From Sphingomonadaceae bacterium (GTDB taxonomy: Bacteria > Pseudomonadota > Alphaproteobacteria > Sphingomonadales > Sphingomonadaceae), in the NCBI GenBank assembly GCA_947454135.1, contig CANGJI010000001.1:1-64000 (forward strand): a stretch of DNA of 64,000 nt. Reading direction: 5' to 3'. Below, one piece after another: positions 12,841 to 22,286 of the stretch (positions are counted from its first letter, which is position 1; each line of letters starts with the position of its first letter). Below the pieces are notes generated by a model that was given only the letters and a program-made list of their open reading frames with translations, was not told where the DNA came from and ran no database searches. A program made the position numbers and the translations under genes.

Positions 12841-14499
12841 ATGCGCAAGGCGGCATGGGGCGCTGCACTTGGAATTCTGGGGTGGTCGGGCGCGGCATGT
12901 GCCGAAGCGCCCGGGCTCGCGCCAATTCCTTCCCCGCAGAAGGCAGGCTATGACAAGATCCGCGAGGCGGACTTGCGCGCAGATCTCACCTTCATCGCAT
13001 CCGACGCACTGGAAGGACGCATGTCGCTGCAACCGGGCGACGATGCCGCAGTCCAATGGATCGCCGCCGAATTCGCCAAGGCCGGGCTCCAGCCCGCCGC
13101 CACCGATGCGAAGGGCGCGGCCAGCTGGTACCAGACTGTTCCGCTGGTTGAATACCGCCCCAACCCGGCTGCCAATTCTCTCACCCTCCGCCTCGGCACG
13201 GCGGAGCAGAGCTGGAAGGCGCCTGAAGTGCTGGGCGGCTATCGCGACGATATCGACCTGTCCGCCCCGCTCGCCTTCGCCGGTTACGGGATTACTGCAC
13301 CAGGCGTCGGCTACGACGACTACCGTGGCATCGACGTGCGCGGGAAGATCGTTCTCGTCTTCGAGCACGAGCCGCAGGAGAATGACCCCGCCTCGCGCTT
13401 CAACGGCACCGGCAATACCCGCCATGCCACCAACCGCGTAAAGGCCCTCAACGCCCAGGCCCACGGCGCGCTCGCCGTGCTGGTAGTGGCGGAACCGAAC
13501 CGCAAGCACCCCTCGAACCTCGAGCGCTACACCCGCATTGGCGGCAGCGCCAAGCGCGTCCCGCCGCTGCCCGGTCAGGCGCTGCTCGATGACGAACTGC
13601 GCATTCCGGTGCTCACTGTGTCCGATACGGTCGGCGCAGCACTGCTCGCCAAGGCCGGCATGACGGCGTCGGCCCTGCAAACCGCGATCGACAGCACAGT
13701 CGCGCCGCAATCGCGCCTGCTCGCCGATACGACCGTCAGCCTGCACCACGAAAACACATCACGCACCCGCGGTGTTTCCGCGAACGTTGTCGGCCTGCTG
13801 CCGGGTTCGGACCCTGCGCTTGCTCCGGAAACAGTGATCATCAGCGCGCACCACGATCACGACGGCAGCAACGGGGCCGAAATCTGGCACGGCGCGGACG
13901 ACAACGGGTCGGGTACTGTCGGCGTCGTCGCGCTGGCGCGCGCCTTCATGGCCAATGCGGTGAAGCCCAAGCGCTCGATCCTCTTCACCGTGTTCGCGGC
14001 GGAGGAACGCGGGCTGCTAGGCAGCTACTACATGGCTGCTCACCCACTGCGCCCACTCGCGACGACTCGCGCGATGATCAATTTCGACATGATCGGACGC
14101 AACGAGGAACCCAGTGACCAGACCACCGGCCTGATCGAGATTCCGAAGGATACGACCAACCGGCTGAACCTGATCGGCGCAACCTACAGCCCGGACTTCA
14201 ACCGCACCGTTCAGGCCGCCAACCGCAGCGTCGGGCTCGATCTCGACGACCGGTTCGACCACGAGAACGCACTCAACGTATTCTTCCGCAGCGACCAGTT
14301 TCCCTTTGTTCTGAAAGACGTGCCGGCGATGTGGTTCAACACCGGTTTCCACCCCGATTACCACCACACCACCGATACCGCCGACCGGATCAACTACGTC
14401 AAGATGACGAAGATCGTGAAGCTGGCCTATCTCTCCGCCTGGCGCTTCGCCAGCGAGGCCGCGCCTCCGGCTTTCGTCCCGGATCCGTCAGGCCACTGA
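12841..14499 (+). CDS. M28 family zinc aminopeptidase with PA domain, secreted
   Basis: This is a 552-residue exported metallopeptidase. A signal peptide (MRKAAWGAALGILGW, cut near ACA-EA) is followed by a helical region, a PA-type insert (about 130-270, with LSAPLAFAGYGITAPG and RGKIVLVFEHEP), and the catalytic domain. Zinc ligands can be read in order: HHDHDG, HGADDNGSGTVG, AAEERGLLG, NFDMIGR and YHHTTDTAD. M28 enzymes with this layout remove N-terminal residues from peptides in the periplasm. The ATG at 12841 was preferred to 12781 because the signal peptide starts here and GGGGGGAT precedes it. Confidence 0.9.
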   Translation: MRKAAWGAALGILGWSGAACAEAPGLAPIPSPQKAGYDKIREADLRADLTFIASDALEGRMSLQPGDDAAVQWIAAEFAKAGLQPAATDAKGAASWYQTVPLVEYRPNPAANSLTLRLGTAEQSWKAPEVLGGYRDDIDLSAPLAFAGYGITAPGVGYDDYRGIDVRGKIVLVFEHEPQENDPASRFNGTGNTRHATNRVKALNAQAHGALAVLVVAEPNRKHPSNLERYTRIGGSAKRVPPLPGQALLDDELRIPVLTVSDTVGAALLAKAGMTASALQTAIDSTVAPQSRLLADTTVSLHHENTSRTRGVSANVVGLLPGSDPALAPETVIISAHHDHDGSNGAEIWHGADDNGSGTVGVVALARAFMANAVKPKRSILFTVFAAEERGLLGSYYMAAHPLRPLATTRAMINFDMIGRNEEPSDQTTGLIEIPKDTTNRLNLIGATYSPDFNRTVQAANRSVGLDLDDRFDHENALNVFFRSDQFPFVLKDVPAMWFNTGFHPDYHHTTDTADRINYVKMTKIVKLAYLSAWRFASEAAPPAFVPDPSGH

Positions 14500-14548
14500 T
14501 CCTTCTCAATCGCCTCGCGCCTGCCCTCGGGTCGGGTGTGAAATCAAT

Positions 14549-14577
14549 TTGACAGCCATTCTGTAAAGACGGATTGT
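14549..14577 (+). promoter_or_regulatory. Candidate promoter of the ferredoxin reductase gene
   Basis: A perfect -35 TTGACA (14549-14554) is followed after 17 bp by a weak -10 GATTGT (14572-14577), about 45 bp before the ATG. The pair TGACA/TGTCA also forms a loose inverted repeat across the element. Confidence 0.45.
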
Positions 14578-14620
14578 CACCCATCCGGCAGCGCCGCTGC
14601 CCACCACGGAGGGCCGCAGC

Positions 14621-15427
14621 ATGCCCGACCACTTCCCCCTTGAGCCTACTGCCAGCCTTTCGGTCGAGACGGTTGTCTCAGTGCGTCACTGGAACGAGTT
14701 CCTGTTCTCGTTCACGATCACCCGCCCGCCAAGCTTCCGTTTCCGCTCGGGCGAATTCGTGATGATCGGGCTGATGGGCGATAATGGCCGTCCGCTGCTG
14801 CGCGCCTATTCGATGGCCTCACCGGCCTATGACGAGGTGCTGGAATTCCTCTCGATCAAGGTGCCGGATGGCCCGCTCACCTCGCGCCTCCAGAAAATCA
14901 AGGAAGGGGATCATATCTTCCTCGGGCGCAAACCCACGGGAACGCTGGTGGCCGACGCGCTGCTCCCGGGCCGCCGCCTCTTCCTGCTGGGCACGGGAAC
15001 CGGCCTTGCACCGTGGATGTCGCTGATCCGCGACCCCGATATCTATGACCGCTTCGAACAGATCGCGGTGGTCCATTCGGTGCGCGGCGTGTCCGACCTG
15101 GCCTATCGCGAAATGCTCGAGGCGCGCCTTGCCGATGATCCGCTGATCGGTGAAATGGCAGCCGAGCGCCTGACCTATATCCCGACCGTGACGCGCGAGA
15201 CCTTCCATACCAACAAGCGCATCGAGGGTCTGATGCTCGATGGGACGCTGTTCCAGGGCTCGCTCGGCGAACCCAAGAACTTCGACCCCGTGCACGACCG
15301 CGTCATGCTCTGCGGATCGATGACGATGATCAAGGAAGTCGCGGCAATGCTGGAAGGCTTCGGTTTCACCGAAGGCGCGAACTCGCACCCGGGCGAATAT
15401 GTGATCGAGCGCGCTTTCGTCGGCTAG
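14621..15427 (+). CDS. fpr: Ferredoxin/flavodoxin--NADP+ reductase
   Basis: This 268-residue FAD flavoenzyme transfers electrons between NADPH and ferredoxin or flavodoxin in the cytoplasm. It is of the bacterial subclass I type. The FAD-binding motif is RAYSMASP, the phosphate/isoalloxazine region is LSIKVPDGPLTSRL, and the NADP domain has LLGTGTGLAPWMS and the C-terminal MLCGSMTM, EGANSHPGEYVIERAF and VG end. In related bacteria it supports oxidative-stress defence and feeds electrons to iron-sulfur proteins. Its stop codon lies within the palindrome CTAG that also contains the stop of the convergent GNAT gene. Confidence 0.95.
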   Translation: MPDHFPLEPTASLSVETVVSVRHWNEFLFSFTITRPPSFRFRSGEFVMIGLMGDNGRPLLRAYSMASPAYDEVLEFLSIKVPDGPLTSRLQKIKEGDHIFLGRKPTGTLVADALLPGRRLFLLGTGTGLAPWMSLIRDPDIYDRFEQIAVVHSVRGVSDLAYREMLEARLADDPLIGEMAAERLTYIPTVTRETFHTNKRIEGLMLDGTLFQGSLGEPKNFDPVHDRVMLCGSMTMIKEVAAMLEGFGFTEGANSHPGEYVIERAFVG

Positions 15428-15945
15428 GGAACGCGCTCCAGCAGGACGAGAGCAGTGCCGGCGTCCGGTTGCTCGTCGTAACGGACAAAGCCAAGCTTGT
15501 CCGCGACCGCAAGCGACGGCAGGTTCGTGTCATTGATCATGCAGGCGATGCGCCGACCCGGAAATGCCGCATCGAACCACGCAATCGAAGCCCGGGCCGC
15601 TTCTGTCGCAATGCCTTGCCCCCAAGTCTTGCGAGCAAAGATCCAGCCGATCTCGGGCGTATCGTCGAGGCCCTTGCCGAAACCGCGCCAGGAATGGAAC
15701 ACGCCGCAGATGCCCAGCACCTCGTCCGAACCCCGGGCGCGGCAGGTGAAGATGCCGTAGCCGAACAGTGCCCATGAGCCGGCATTGCGGCAAAGCCGGT
15801 TGAACTCCTCGACCGCGCCGGTTGGCCGGCTGCCAAGATGACGGCGTACTTCCTCGTCCGAAAGCAGATCGACGAGCGCGGCATGATCGCGCGCTGCAGG
15901 TCGCCAGAGATCGAGGCGGTCGGTCGAGAGTTCCGGTGCGTTCAT
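15424..15945 (-). CDS. GNAT family N-acetyltransferase (RimJ/RimL-like)
   Basis: This 173-residue acetyltransferase resembles the RimJ/RimL group: STDRLDLWRPAARDH at the N-terminus, EIGWIFARKTWGQGIATEAA as the acetyl-CoA pyrophosphate loop, and NLPSLAVADKLGFVRYDE near the end. The acceptor is unknown. The ATG at 15945 overlaps the stop of the upstream DUF445 gene by ATGA, which indicates translational coupling, so it is the last gene of the RND-DUF445-GNAT run. The track ORF extending to 16317 is in DUF445 antiphase and was rejected. Confidence 0.85.
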   Translation of the reverse strand: MNAPELSTDRLDLWRPAARDHAALVDLLSDEEVRRHLGSRPTGAVEEFNRLCRNAGSWALFGYGIFTCRARGSDEVLGICGVFHSWRGFGKGLDDTPEIGWIFARKTWGQGIATEAARASIAWFDAAFPGRRIACMINDTNLPSLAVADKLGFVRYDEQPDAGTALVLLERVP

Positions 15946-17243
15946 AGAGCGACATCTACTGCGTGGATTGCCACGCCGACAAGCCCGCCGACCAAAGTGC
16001 CGTTGATGCGGATGAACTGGAGATCCCGTCCCACCGCACCCTCGATCCGGTCCGTGACAGTGCGGGCATCCCATCGCCGCACCGTCTCCGAGACCAACCG
16101 GACGATCTCCTCGCCATAACGCGTCGCGATGCCGACCACCGTGCGCCGGGCAAAACGGTTCACCAGCAGTTGCAGCCGCGCATCGTGCTGCAGGGCGCGG
16201 CCAAGCTCCGCCAGCGAGGCACCGATGCGATCGCTGCCTCCGCTGTGCCCGCTGCCACTGTGGCGGACAGCCCCAAGCAGTTGCGCCCTGCCGCGCTCCC
16301 ACAGGCCGTCGAGCCAAGCGGCAAAGGCTGGGTTGGCCATCACATCGCGCTTCATCGCTTCCACCCGCCGATGCATGGCGGGGTCGTTCACCAGGGCCTC
16401 GGCGAGCGCTTCAAGGCTCTCCTCGATTTTGCGGCGAAGCGGGTGATCCTCGATGACGACGGTTTCGGCGAGGAGCTTGTAGAGCCCATCGAGAATGCCA
16501 TTGGCGAGCCGCCCATCGAGGCCTGTCCAGCGCACGATCGTGTTGGCCTTGTCATAGATGATCCGCCGAACGAGATCCTCGTTGGCCTCCAGCGCCTCGG
16601 CCGATCGGCGGATCAGCGCCTCGATCAGCGGCATGTGGCGCCCCTCGGCGATCATCGCCTGGAGCAGGTTTCCAAGCAGCGGCGCGAGTGCCAGTCGCTC
16701 GATTCTGGTGCGCAACGCTGCCTTGGCCAAGCCGCCAAGCTTTTCCTGATCGAGGGATTCAAGAACATCCGCAATAAGGCTGGCAGCGCCTGCGCCGAGA
16801 CGGCTTTCGCCCGGACGCGAATTGGCAAGATACTGGCCGGCAGCGTTCGCGGCATTGAGACCGCGGAGCCGGCGGGCGACGACAGGTGGCGTCAGAAAAT
16901 TGGCCTTGAGGAATGAGGCCATCGAGTCTGCGATGCGATCCTTGTTCTCCGGAATGATCGCGGTGTGCGGGATCGGCAATCCGAGCGGGCGGCGGAACAG
17001 CGCGGTTACCGCGAACCAGTCGGCGAGGCCGCCCACCATCGCCGCTTCAGCAAAGGCGCGCAGGAAGCCCCAGCCGGCATGGTGTACTTCAAGCTGCCTG
17101 GCTGCGAGGAACAGGGCAGCCATCAACAAGAGCAGTGCCGCGGCGATAAACCGCATACGGCGCGCCGGATCAGCAATCTGCCGCGCGATGGCCGATTGGA
17201 CGGCGGCAGGGCCGGTGGCTGATACCCTTGGCGTCGCGGTCAC
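15942..17243 (-). CDS. DUF445 family membrane protein (YjiN-like)
   Basis: This 433-residue protein is predicted to be inner-membrane anchored, with helices near residues 30-50 and at the C-terminus (TLVGGLVGVAIHAVDVAL). The family signature GGLADWFAVTALFRRPLGLP with IPHTAIIP is clear at about 70-98. The middle is long and helical. Its biochemical function is unknown. It starts with GTG at 17243, overlapping the RND permease stop by GTGA, and ends overlapping the GNAT gene by 4 bp, so it is translated as part of the pump operon. Confidence 0.88.
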   Translation of the reverse strand: MTATPRVSATGPAAVQSAIARQIADPARRMRFIAAALLLLMAALFLAARQLEVHHAGWGFLRAFAEAAMVGGLADWFAVTALFRRPLGLPIPHTAIIPENKDRIADSMASFLKANFLTPPVVARRLRGLNAANAAGQYLANSRPGESRLGAGAASLIADVLESLDQEKLGGLAKAALRTRIERLALAPLLGNLLQAMIAEGRHMPLIEALIRRSAEALEANEDLVRRIIYDKANTIVRWTGLDGRLANGILDGLYKLLAETVVIEDHPLRRKIEESLEALAEALVNDPAMHRRVEAMKRDVMANPAFAAWLDGLWERGRAQLLGAVRHSGSGHSGGSDRIGASLAELGRALQHDARLQLLVNRFARRTVVGIATRYGEEIVRLVSETVRRWDARTVTDRIEGAVGRDLQFIRINGTLVGGLVGVAIHAVDVAL

Positions 17244-20200
17244 TCCGCCGGAAAGGCCTCGCCCGTCGCATGCCCGTGCTGTTCACGCGCTGCCTCGCGC
17301 GGGTCGTAGGACAGCACACGACGGCCGATCCATGGTCCCACGCGCTTCTCCAGTCCGTCCGCGAGGCTGAAGCCTGCCGGAACGAGCAGCAGCGTGAGCA
17401 AGGTCGAAAGCGCCAGACCACCGATCACGACGATACCCATGGGAGCGCGCCAACCGGCATCGCCGCCAAGAGAAACTGCTGTTGGCACCATACCCGCGAT
17501 CATTGCCACAGTGGTCATCACGATCGGCTGGGCGCGCTTGTGTCCGGCCTCGATGATCGCGTCGAGCTTGGGCGTGCCCTTTGCCATCTCCTCGATCGCG
17601 AAATCGATCAGCAGGATCGAGTTCTTGGCGACAATGCCGAACAGCATCAGCACGCCGATGAACACCGGCAGCGAAAGTGCCTGTCCGGTCGCCAGCAGGA
17701 GCAGCAGACCACCCAGCGGTGCCAGGAACAGCGAACCCATGTTCACCAGCGGCGAGATGAACCGGCGGTAAAGCAGCACGAGCACAGAGAACACGAGCAA
17801 CACGCCAGCAGCCAGTGCCACCAGGAAGTTGGTGAGCATTTCCTGCTGCCAGCGGTCTTCCCCGGCCGGGGCATTGGAGACGCCTTGCGGCAGGTTCTTC
17901 ATGATCGGCAGCGCCTTGATCGCGGCGTCCGCCGTGCCCTTCACCACACCCGGGGGCAGGTCAGCGCCGACAAACACCCGGCGATTCTGATTATAGCGCT
18001 GGATGCTGGTCGGTCCCGAACCGAACCCGATGGTCGCAACGCGCGACAGCGGGACGGAGCCACCAGAGATGGTCGGCACTGGCAGGTTCTCAAGCGTGGT
18101 CAGATCACGGCGCGAAGACACCGGCAGTTTGACGCGGATTGGGACCTGACGATCAGAAAGCGAGAACTTCGCGCTGTTCTGATCTATTTCGCCTTGCGTC
18201 GCGATGCGGATCACCTGGCTCAACTGCTGGGTTGTCACCCCGAGCGAGGCAGCCAGATCGAGGTGCGGCGTGATCACGATCTCGGGCCGGCGCAAGTCGG
18301 CGCTGATGCGCGGTGCGACGACTTCCTTCAGTTGGCTCATCTGTTCGACAAGCGTCTGCGCCGTCTTCTGCAGCAGTTCGGGATCGGAACCGGACAGCAT
18401 CACGCTGATCGCGCGGCCAGAACCGCCGCCAGGCCCGCCGCCATTCTGATTCATGAAGCTCACCCGTGCGTCGGCGACCTTCTGCAGGCGGGGGGTCATT
18501 GCACGTTCGAACTCGATGCTGGAACGCGCACGGTCACGTTTCAGTTCGAGGAAGACGCGGCCATTGCCTTCGTTGATGCGCTCCAGCGCAACATCGATCT
18601 CGGGTTCATCCTTTACCAGCGCGAGCACTTCGTCGACCTTCTTCTCGGTCTGCTCGATCGTGGTACCAGGCACCATCTCGATGACGATGCGGCTGAAGTC
18701 ACCATCCGTCTCCGGGAAGAACTGAGACGGAATGACCATGAAGAGCACGACCGTGAAGGCCAGCGCACCCGTGGCAACACCCATCATCCAGAGGCGGTGA
18801 TCAAGCAGCCGCGCACGAAACCAGCGCCGCGGGAAGCGCTCGCGGTAGGCTGTGACGGCGCGCGTATCGAGCGACCATTCCAGCACGCGCATGTAGCGCT
18901 GCATCCATGGCCCGTTGCCATGTTCAGCCTCGCCGTGAGCCTTGAGGAAATAGGCGGCGACCATCGGCGTGATCATGCGCGCGACCAGCAGCGAGAACAG
19001 CACGGCGATGACCACGGTCAGGCCGAAGTTCTTGAAGAACTGGCCCGAGACCCCCGGCATAAGCGCAACCGGCAGGAACACCGCAACGATCGAGAAGGTC
19101 GTGGCAACGACGGCAAGGCCGATCTCGTCGGCCGCATCGATGGCGGCCTGATAGGCCGATTTGCCCATTCGCATGTGCCTGACGATATTCTCGATCTCCA
19201 CGATGGCGTCATCGACGAGAACGCCGGCAACGAGACCGAGCGCGAGCAAAGACATCGTGTTGAGCGTGAAGCCGATGATGCTCATCAGCCAGAACGTCGG
19301 GATCGAGGACAGCGGAATGGCGATCGCCGAAACGATCGTCGCGCGCCAATCGCGCAGGAAGAAGAACACCACAATGACCGCGAGCACAGCCCCTTCGACC
19401 ATCGCGGACATCGATGACTTGTACTGATCCTTGGTGTAGCCTACGCTTGAGAAGAGCTGGATGAAATGGACGCGGCCACCTTGCTCCTTCTCGATCTTGC
19501 CGAGTTCCTTCACGGTATCATCGAACACGCTGACGTCCGACTGGCCGCGCGCGCGGGCGATGCTGAAAGTGACGACTGGCTTGCCGTTGTTCTTCGCGAT
19601 CGATGTGATCTCGCTGAAGCTGTCACGCACATCTGCAACGTCGGAAAGGCGAACTGTTCGGCCGCCCGAAATGCCGACCTGCATACGCGAAAGCTCGAAG
19701 GCACTCGCGGCGTTGCCAAGCACCCGGACCGCCTGACGCGAGCCGGCGACTTCTGCCCGGCCACCGGCCGCATTGAGATTGACCTGACGGAGCGCGGCAT
19801 TGATCTGCGTGGCCGTGACGCCTTGGGCCTTCATCCGCATCGGATCGAGCGTAACCGAAATCTCGCGGTTCACACCACCGTTGCGATCGACTGCGGCCAT
19901 GCCCGGCACCGATAGCAGGCGTTTACGCACCGTATCGTCAATGAACCACGAAAGCTGCTCGATGGTCATGTCATCGGCGGACACGGCAAAGTAAGCGATC
20001 GGTTCTGACGACGTCTGCGCCTTGACCACTTGTGGCTCGAGGATGCCTTCCGGAAGATCGCCACGGACCTGGTCAACCGCATTCTTGACCTCGTTCACGG
20101 CGGCATTGATGTCCGTGCCGATGGCGAACTGGACCATCGACTGGCTGGAACCCTCGGTGGCCGTCGAGGTCAGGGTATCGACACCTGCGATTGTTCGGAC

Positions 20201-20419
20201 TGCCGATTCAATACGCTGGGTAATCTGGTTCTCGATCTCGGTCGGAGCGGCGCCCGGCTGGGAAATGGTCACGATAACCAGCGGAAACTCGATATCCGGC
20301 TGGTCCTGCACCTTCATGCTCATGAACGCCACGATCCCCGCCAGCGTAAGGCCGAGGAACATGACAATCGGAACGACCGGATTGCGGATCGACCAAGCGG
20401 AGATGTTGCGAAAGTTCAT
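17240..20419 (-). CDS. RND efflux permease, HAE1/AcrB-like
   Basis: This 1059-residue inner-membrane pump of the hydrophobe/amphiphile efflux family is driven by proton motive force. The N-terminus [20 protein letters not shown] is the first helix; proton-relay aspartates are visible in [19 protein letters not shown]; the second half repeats the fold, ending [19 protein letters not shown]. Large periplasmic loops follow helices 1 and 7. The substrate is unknown. It lies 16 bp after its adaptor and overlaps DUF445 by 4 bp. No outer-membrane TolC-type gene is nearby, so that partner must be encoded elsewhere. Confidence 0.95.
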   Translation of the reverse strand: MNFRNISAWSIRNPVVPIVMFLGLTLAGIVAFMSMKVQDQPDIEFPLVIVTISQPGAAPTEIENQITQRIESAVRTIAGVDTLTSTATEGSSQSMVQFAIGTDINAAVNEVKNAVDQVRGDLPEGILEPQVVKAQTSSEPIAYFAVSADDMTIEQLSWFIDDTVRKRLLSVPGMAAVDRNGGVNREISVTLDPMRMKAQGVTATQINAALRQVNLNAAGGRAEVAGSRQAVRVLGNAASAFELSRMQVGISGGRTVRLSDVADVRDSFSEITSIAKNNGKPVVTFSIARARGQSDVSVFDDTVKELGKIEKEQGGRVHFIQLFSSVGYTKDQYKSSMSAMVEGAVLAVIVVFFFLRDWRATIVSAIAIPLSSIPTFWLMSIIGFTLNTMSLLALGLVAGVLVDDAIVEIENIVRHMRMGKSAYQAAIDAADEIGLAVVATTFSIVAVFLPVALMPGVSGQFFKNFGLTVVIAVLFSLLVARMITPMVAAYFLKAHGEAEHGNGPWMQRYMRVLEWSLDTRAVTAYRERFPRRWFRARLLDHRLWMMGVATGALAFTVVLFMVIPSQFFPETDGDFSRIVIEMVPGTTIEQTEKKVDEVLALVKDEPEIDVALERINEGNGRVFLELKRDRARSSIEFERAMTPRLQKVADARVSFMNQNGGGPGGGSGRAISVMLSGSDPELLQKTAQTLVEQMSQLKEVVAPRISADLRRPEIVITPHLDLAASLGVTTQQLSQVIRIATQGEIDQNSAKFSLSDRQVPIRVKLPVSSRRDLTTLENLPVPTISGGSVPLSRVATIGFGSGPTSIQRYNQNRRVFVGADLPPGVVKGTADAAIKALPIMKNLPQGVSNAPAGEDRWQQEMLTNFLVALAAGVLLVFSVLVLLYRRFISPLVNMGSLFLAPLGGLLLLLATGQALSLPVFIGVLMLFGIVAKNSILLIDFAIEEMAKGTPKLDAIIEAGHKRAQPIVMTTVAMIAGMVPTAVSLGGDAGWRAPMGIVVIGGLALSTLLTLLLVPAGFSLADGLEKRVGPWIGRRVLSYDPREAAREQHGHATGEAFPAE

Positions 20420-20435
20420 GCGCGCCGACCTCGGC

Positions 20436-21662
20436 TCAGGAGCCGGCGCGGCCGGCTGACGCCGCAGCGCTCGCCGTGACCGGACGGACTACATCGCCGG
20501 GGTTGAGGAAACCGCCCGCACGCAGCACGATGCGTTCGTTGCCCGCAAGGCCGTCCGACACGACAATGCCCTGCGCTGTCACCTCACCCGTCTTGATCGC
20601 TCGGCGCACGACCTTGTTGTCCTGCCCAACCACATAGACGAAGGGGCCCTGCTGATCGGAAAGGATCGCCGATTCCGGCAGTACTGGTGCGGTGACCGAG
20701 CCGCTGCGGATCTGTGCGCTTGCAAAGCCGCCAGGACGCAGGGCGCGATCATAGGCCAGTGCAATCCGCGCGATGCCTTCGCGTGTCTGTGCGTCGATCG
20801 TGGGCGAAAGCTGCCAGATTTGACCAGTGAATGCCTTGTCGGTGCCGACCGGCGTCACGTCAGCCGACTGGCCAACAGCCAGCCGGGCGAGATCGTTTTC
20901 GGCGAGACGTGCCTGCATTTCGAGCTGGCCGTCCTTGGCGATCCGAAACAGCACGCCGCTCCCCGGGCTTACGATCTGGCCGGGCTCAACCCCGCGAGTG
21001 AGCACAAGGCCTGCTGCGGGAGCGACAACATTCAGCCGCGCCGTGCTGGCACGAAGCTGATCGAGGGCGGCGGAAGCGACCCGGACCTGGGCAACGGCGG
21101 CATCGCGCGTTGCCATGAGGCGATCGACATCAGCCTTCGAAATGAAGCCGCGCTCGACAAGTTTGAGAGCGCGGTCGAGATTGGCCTGCGCAATCCGCGC
21201 ATTGGCACGCTGGACCTCGATGTTCGCAGCCTGACCCGCGATCTGCTGGGCTTGCACCGAGCGATCCACCACGGCGAGCACCTGTCCGGCCTGCACCCAA
21301 TCACCTGCATCAACGAGCACGCTGACCACACGGCCGCCTTCGCCGGCAACGCCAACCGGCATCTCACGCCGTGCCGCAATCGTGCCGCTGGCAGTGATCG
21401 ATCCGGTCACTCTGGTCTGGCCGGGAGTGATCACGCTGACGGACTGGGCCTGCGCGCTGCGGCCTGCGGCCGCATCGGTCGCCGTCGGAGACTTGTGCAT
21501 GAAGTACCAGCCGAGACCCAGCGCGAGCGCGATCAGCACCGCGACAATAACAAGCCGGCCGCGTCCGCCGCTCTGCTGCCCAAAATCACCATCGCCGATG
21601 GCCGGTTCGATGGCGGGCTGCAGCCCGGCTCTGATTGTCGTCTCGTAATTCATGTCGTTCAC
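20436..21662 (-). CDS. RND efflux periplasmic adaptor (membrane fusion protein)
   Basis: This 408-residue adaptor links the RND permease to an outer-membrane channel. An N-terminal anchor helix (RLVIVAVLIALALGLGWYF, about 35-53) replaces the lipoprotein signal seen in AcrA. The biotinyl-lipoyl halves surround a helical hairpin (QAANIEVQRANARIAQANLD), followed by beta-barrel and membrane-proximal domains (VQGIVV-type repeats near the end). The start may be 21662 or the ATG at 21653. It is the first gene of the pump operon and lies behind a promoter with a 7-bp inverted repeat. Confidence 0.93.
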   Translation of the reverse strand: MNDMNYETTIRAGLQPAIEPAIGDGDFGQQSGGRGRLVIVAVLIALALGLGWYFMHKSPTATDAAAGRSAQAQSVSVITPGQTRVTGSITASGTIAARREMPVGVAGEGGRVVSVLVDAGDWVQAGQVLAVVDRSVQAQQIAGQAANIEVQRANARIAQANLDRALKLVERGFISKADVDRLMATRDAAVAQVRVASAALDQLRASTARLNVVAPAAGLVLTRGVEPGQIVSPGSGVLFRIAKDGQLEMQARLAENDLARLAVGQSADVTPVGTDKAFTGQIWQLSPTIDAQTREGIARIALAYDRALRPGGFASAQIRSGSVTAPVLPESAILSDQQGPFVYVVGQDNKVVRRAIKTGEVTAQGIVVSDGLAGNERIVLRAGGFLNPGDVVRPVTASAAASAGRAGS

Positions 21663-21721
21663 GTGCCTTAGTCCCGGTCGGGCGCCGAACAGCCGAGAGT
21701 GGGGCTGATCCCCACCCTGAC

Positions 21722-21751
21722 GGAAGTGTATTATCTAACTATATCACTTCC
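21722..21751. promoter_or_regulatory. Inverted repeat GGAAGTG-N16-CACTTCC, probable operator of the RND pump
   Basis: Perfect 7-bp arms (21722-21728 and 21745-21751) flank an AT-rich 16-bp spacer and overlap the -10 and spacer of the pump promoter. This is the layout of a repressor operator of the TetR or MarR type. No regulator gene is adjacent. Confidence 0.6.
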
Positions 21752-21756
21752 CGCAA
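21728..21756 (-). promoter_or_regulatory. Promoter of the RND efflux operon
   Basis: On the minus strand TTGCGG (21756-21751) and TAATAC (21733-21728) are separated by 17 bp, giving a leader of about 60 nt before the adaptor ATG. The AT-rich spacer stands out in this GC-rich DNA. Confidence 0.6.
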
Positions 21757-21912
21757 GCGCGGGGAGCCTCGCTGTGCCGCACGTCGTTCAAGACTTAGCG
21801 AAGCATCCGACGAGTGACAATTGCGGCTCGACGAAGCGCATGAACAAATGATTCCAACGTGGCGGGGATGCAACCCGAAACTCCGGAAAGCGCCAGCCTT
21901 TTCGGGCAAGCC

Positions 21913-21950
21913 AAAACAAATGGCCGCCCCGAATGCCGGGACGGCCATTG
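21913..21950 (-). terminator. Terminator after sciP
   Basis: On the minus strand the hairpin AATGGCCGTCCC/GGGGCGGCCATT is followed by TGTTTTGG. It lies about 40 nt after the sciP stop and separates sciP from the RND operon. Confidence 0.8.
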
Positions 21951-21986
21951 TGTTACATGTTCCAACGCCGCAACGCGGCCGGAAGA

Positions 21987-22286
21987 TCAGAACTTGAGCT
22001 GGCGCTCGTACAGATCGCGGTAGTGCTGGATGCGCGTGACGCGCAGACCCTGCATGCCAGAGCGATCAACGGCCCGCTGCCAGGAGGCGAACTCTTCGAG
22101 CGTCAGCCCGTAACGCTCGCAGACCTCGTCGATCGTGAGCAGGCCGCCGTTAACTGCGGCAACGACTTCCGCCTTTCGGCGCACGACCCAACGTGTGGTC
22201 GAGGGCGGCGGCAGGCTGTCGAGAGTCAGCGGCTCCCCGAGAGGGCCAATGACTTGCGAGGGCTTGATCTTCTGGTTTTCAATCAT
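21987..22286 (-). CDS. sciP: CtrA inhibitor SciP (DUF1153)
   Basis: SciP is a small alphaproteobacterial protein that, in Caulobacter, binds the master cell-cycle regulator CtrA and blocks CtrA-activated transcription. The 99 residues show the full family pattern: VIGPLGEPLTLDSLPPPSTT, RWVVRRKAEVVAAVNGG, a helix-turn-helix-like core (LTIDEVCERYGLTLEEFASW) and ending RVTRIQHYRDLYERQL. Its start overlaps the stop of an upstream small gene by 8 bp, so the two are co-translated. Regulation by CtrA and CcrM methylation is known for the Caulobacter gene; a GATTC and a TTAACC occur upstream here. Confidence 0.94.
   Translation of the reverse strand: MIENQKIKPSQVIGPLGEPLTLDSLPPPSTTRWVVRRKAEVVAAVNGGLLTIDEVCERYGLTLEEFASWQRAVDRSGMQGLRVTRIQHYRDLYERQLKF

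Larger units (their letters stand above)
21663..21986. other. Intergenic region between RND operon and sciP
   Basis: This 324-bp stretch holds the sciP terminator on its right and the RND promoter and operator on its left. The 69-residue ORF at 21739-21948 (minus) crosses the terminator and has no recognisable features. I see no other gene. Confidence 0.6.

Noticed and set aside
17228-19417. 729-residue plus-strand ORF
   Set aside because: Antisense to the RND permease, with low-complexity His/Arg/Gln composition.
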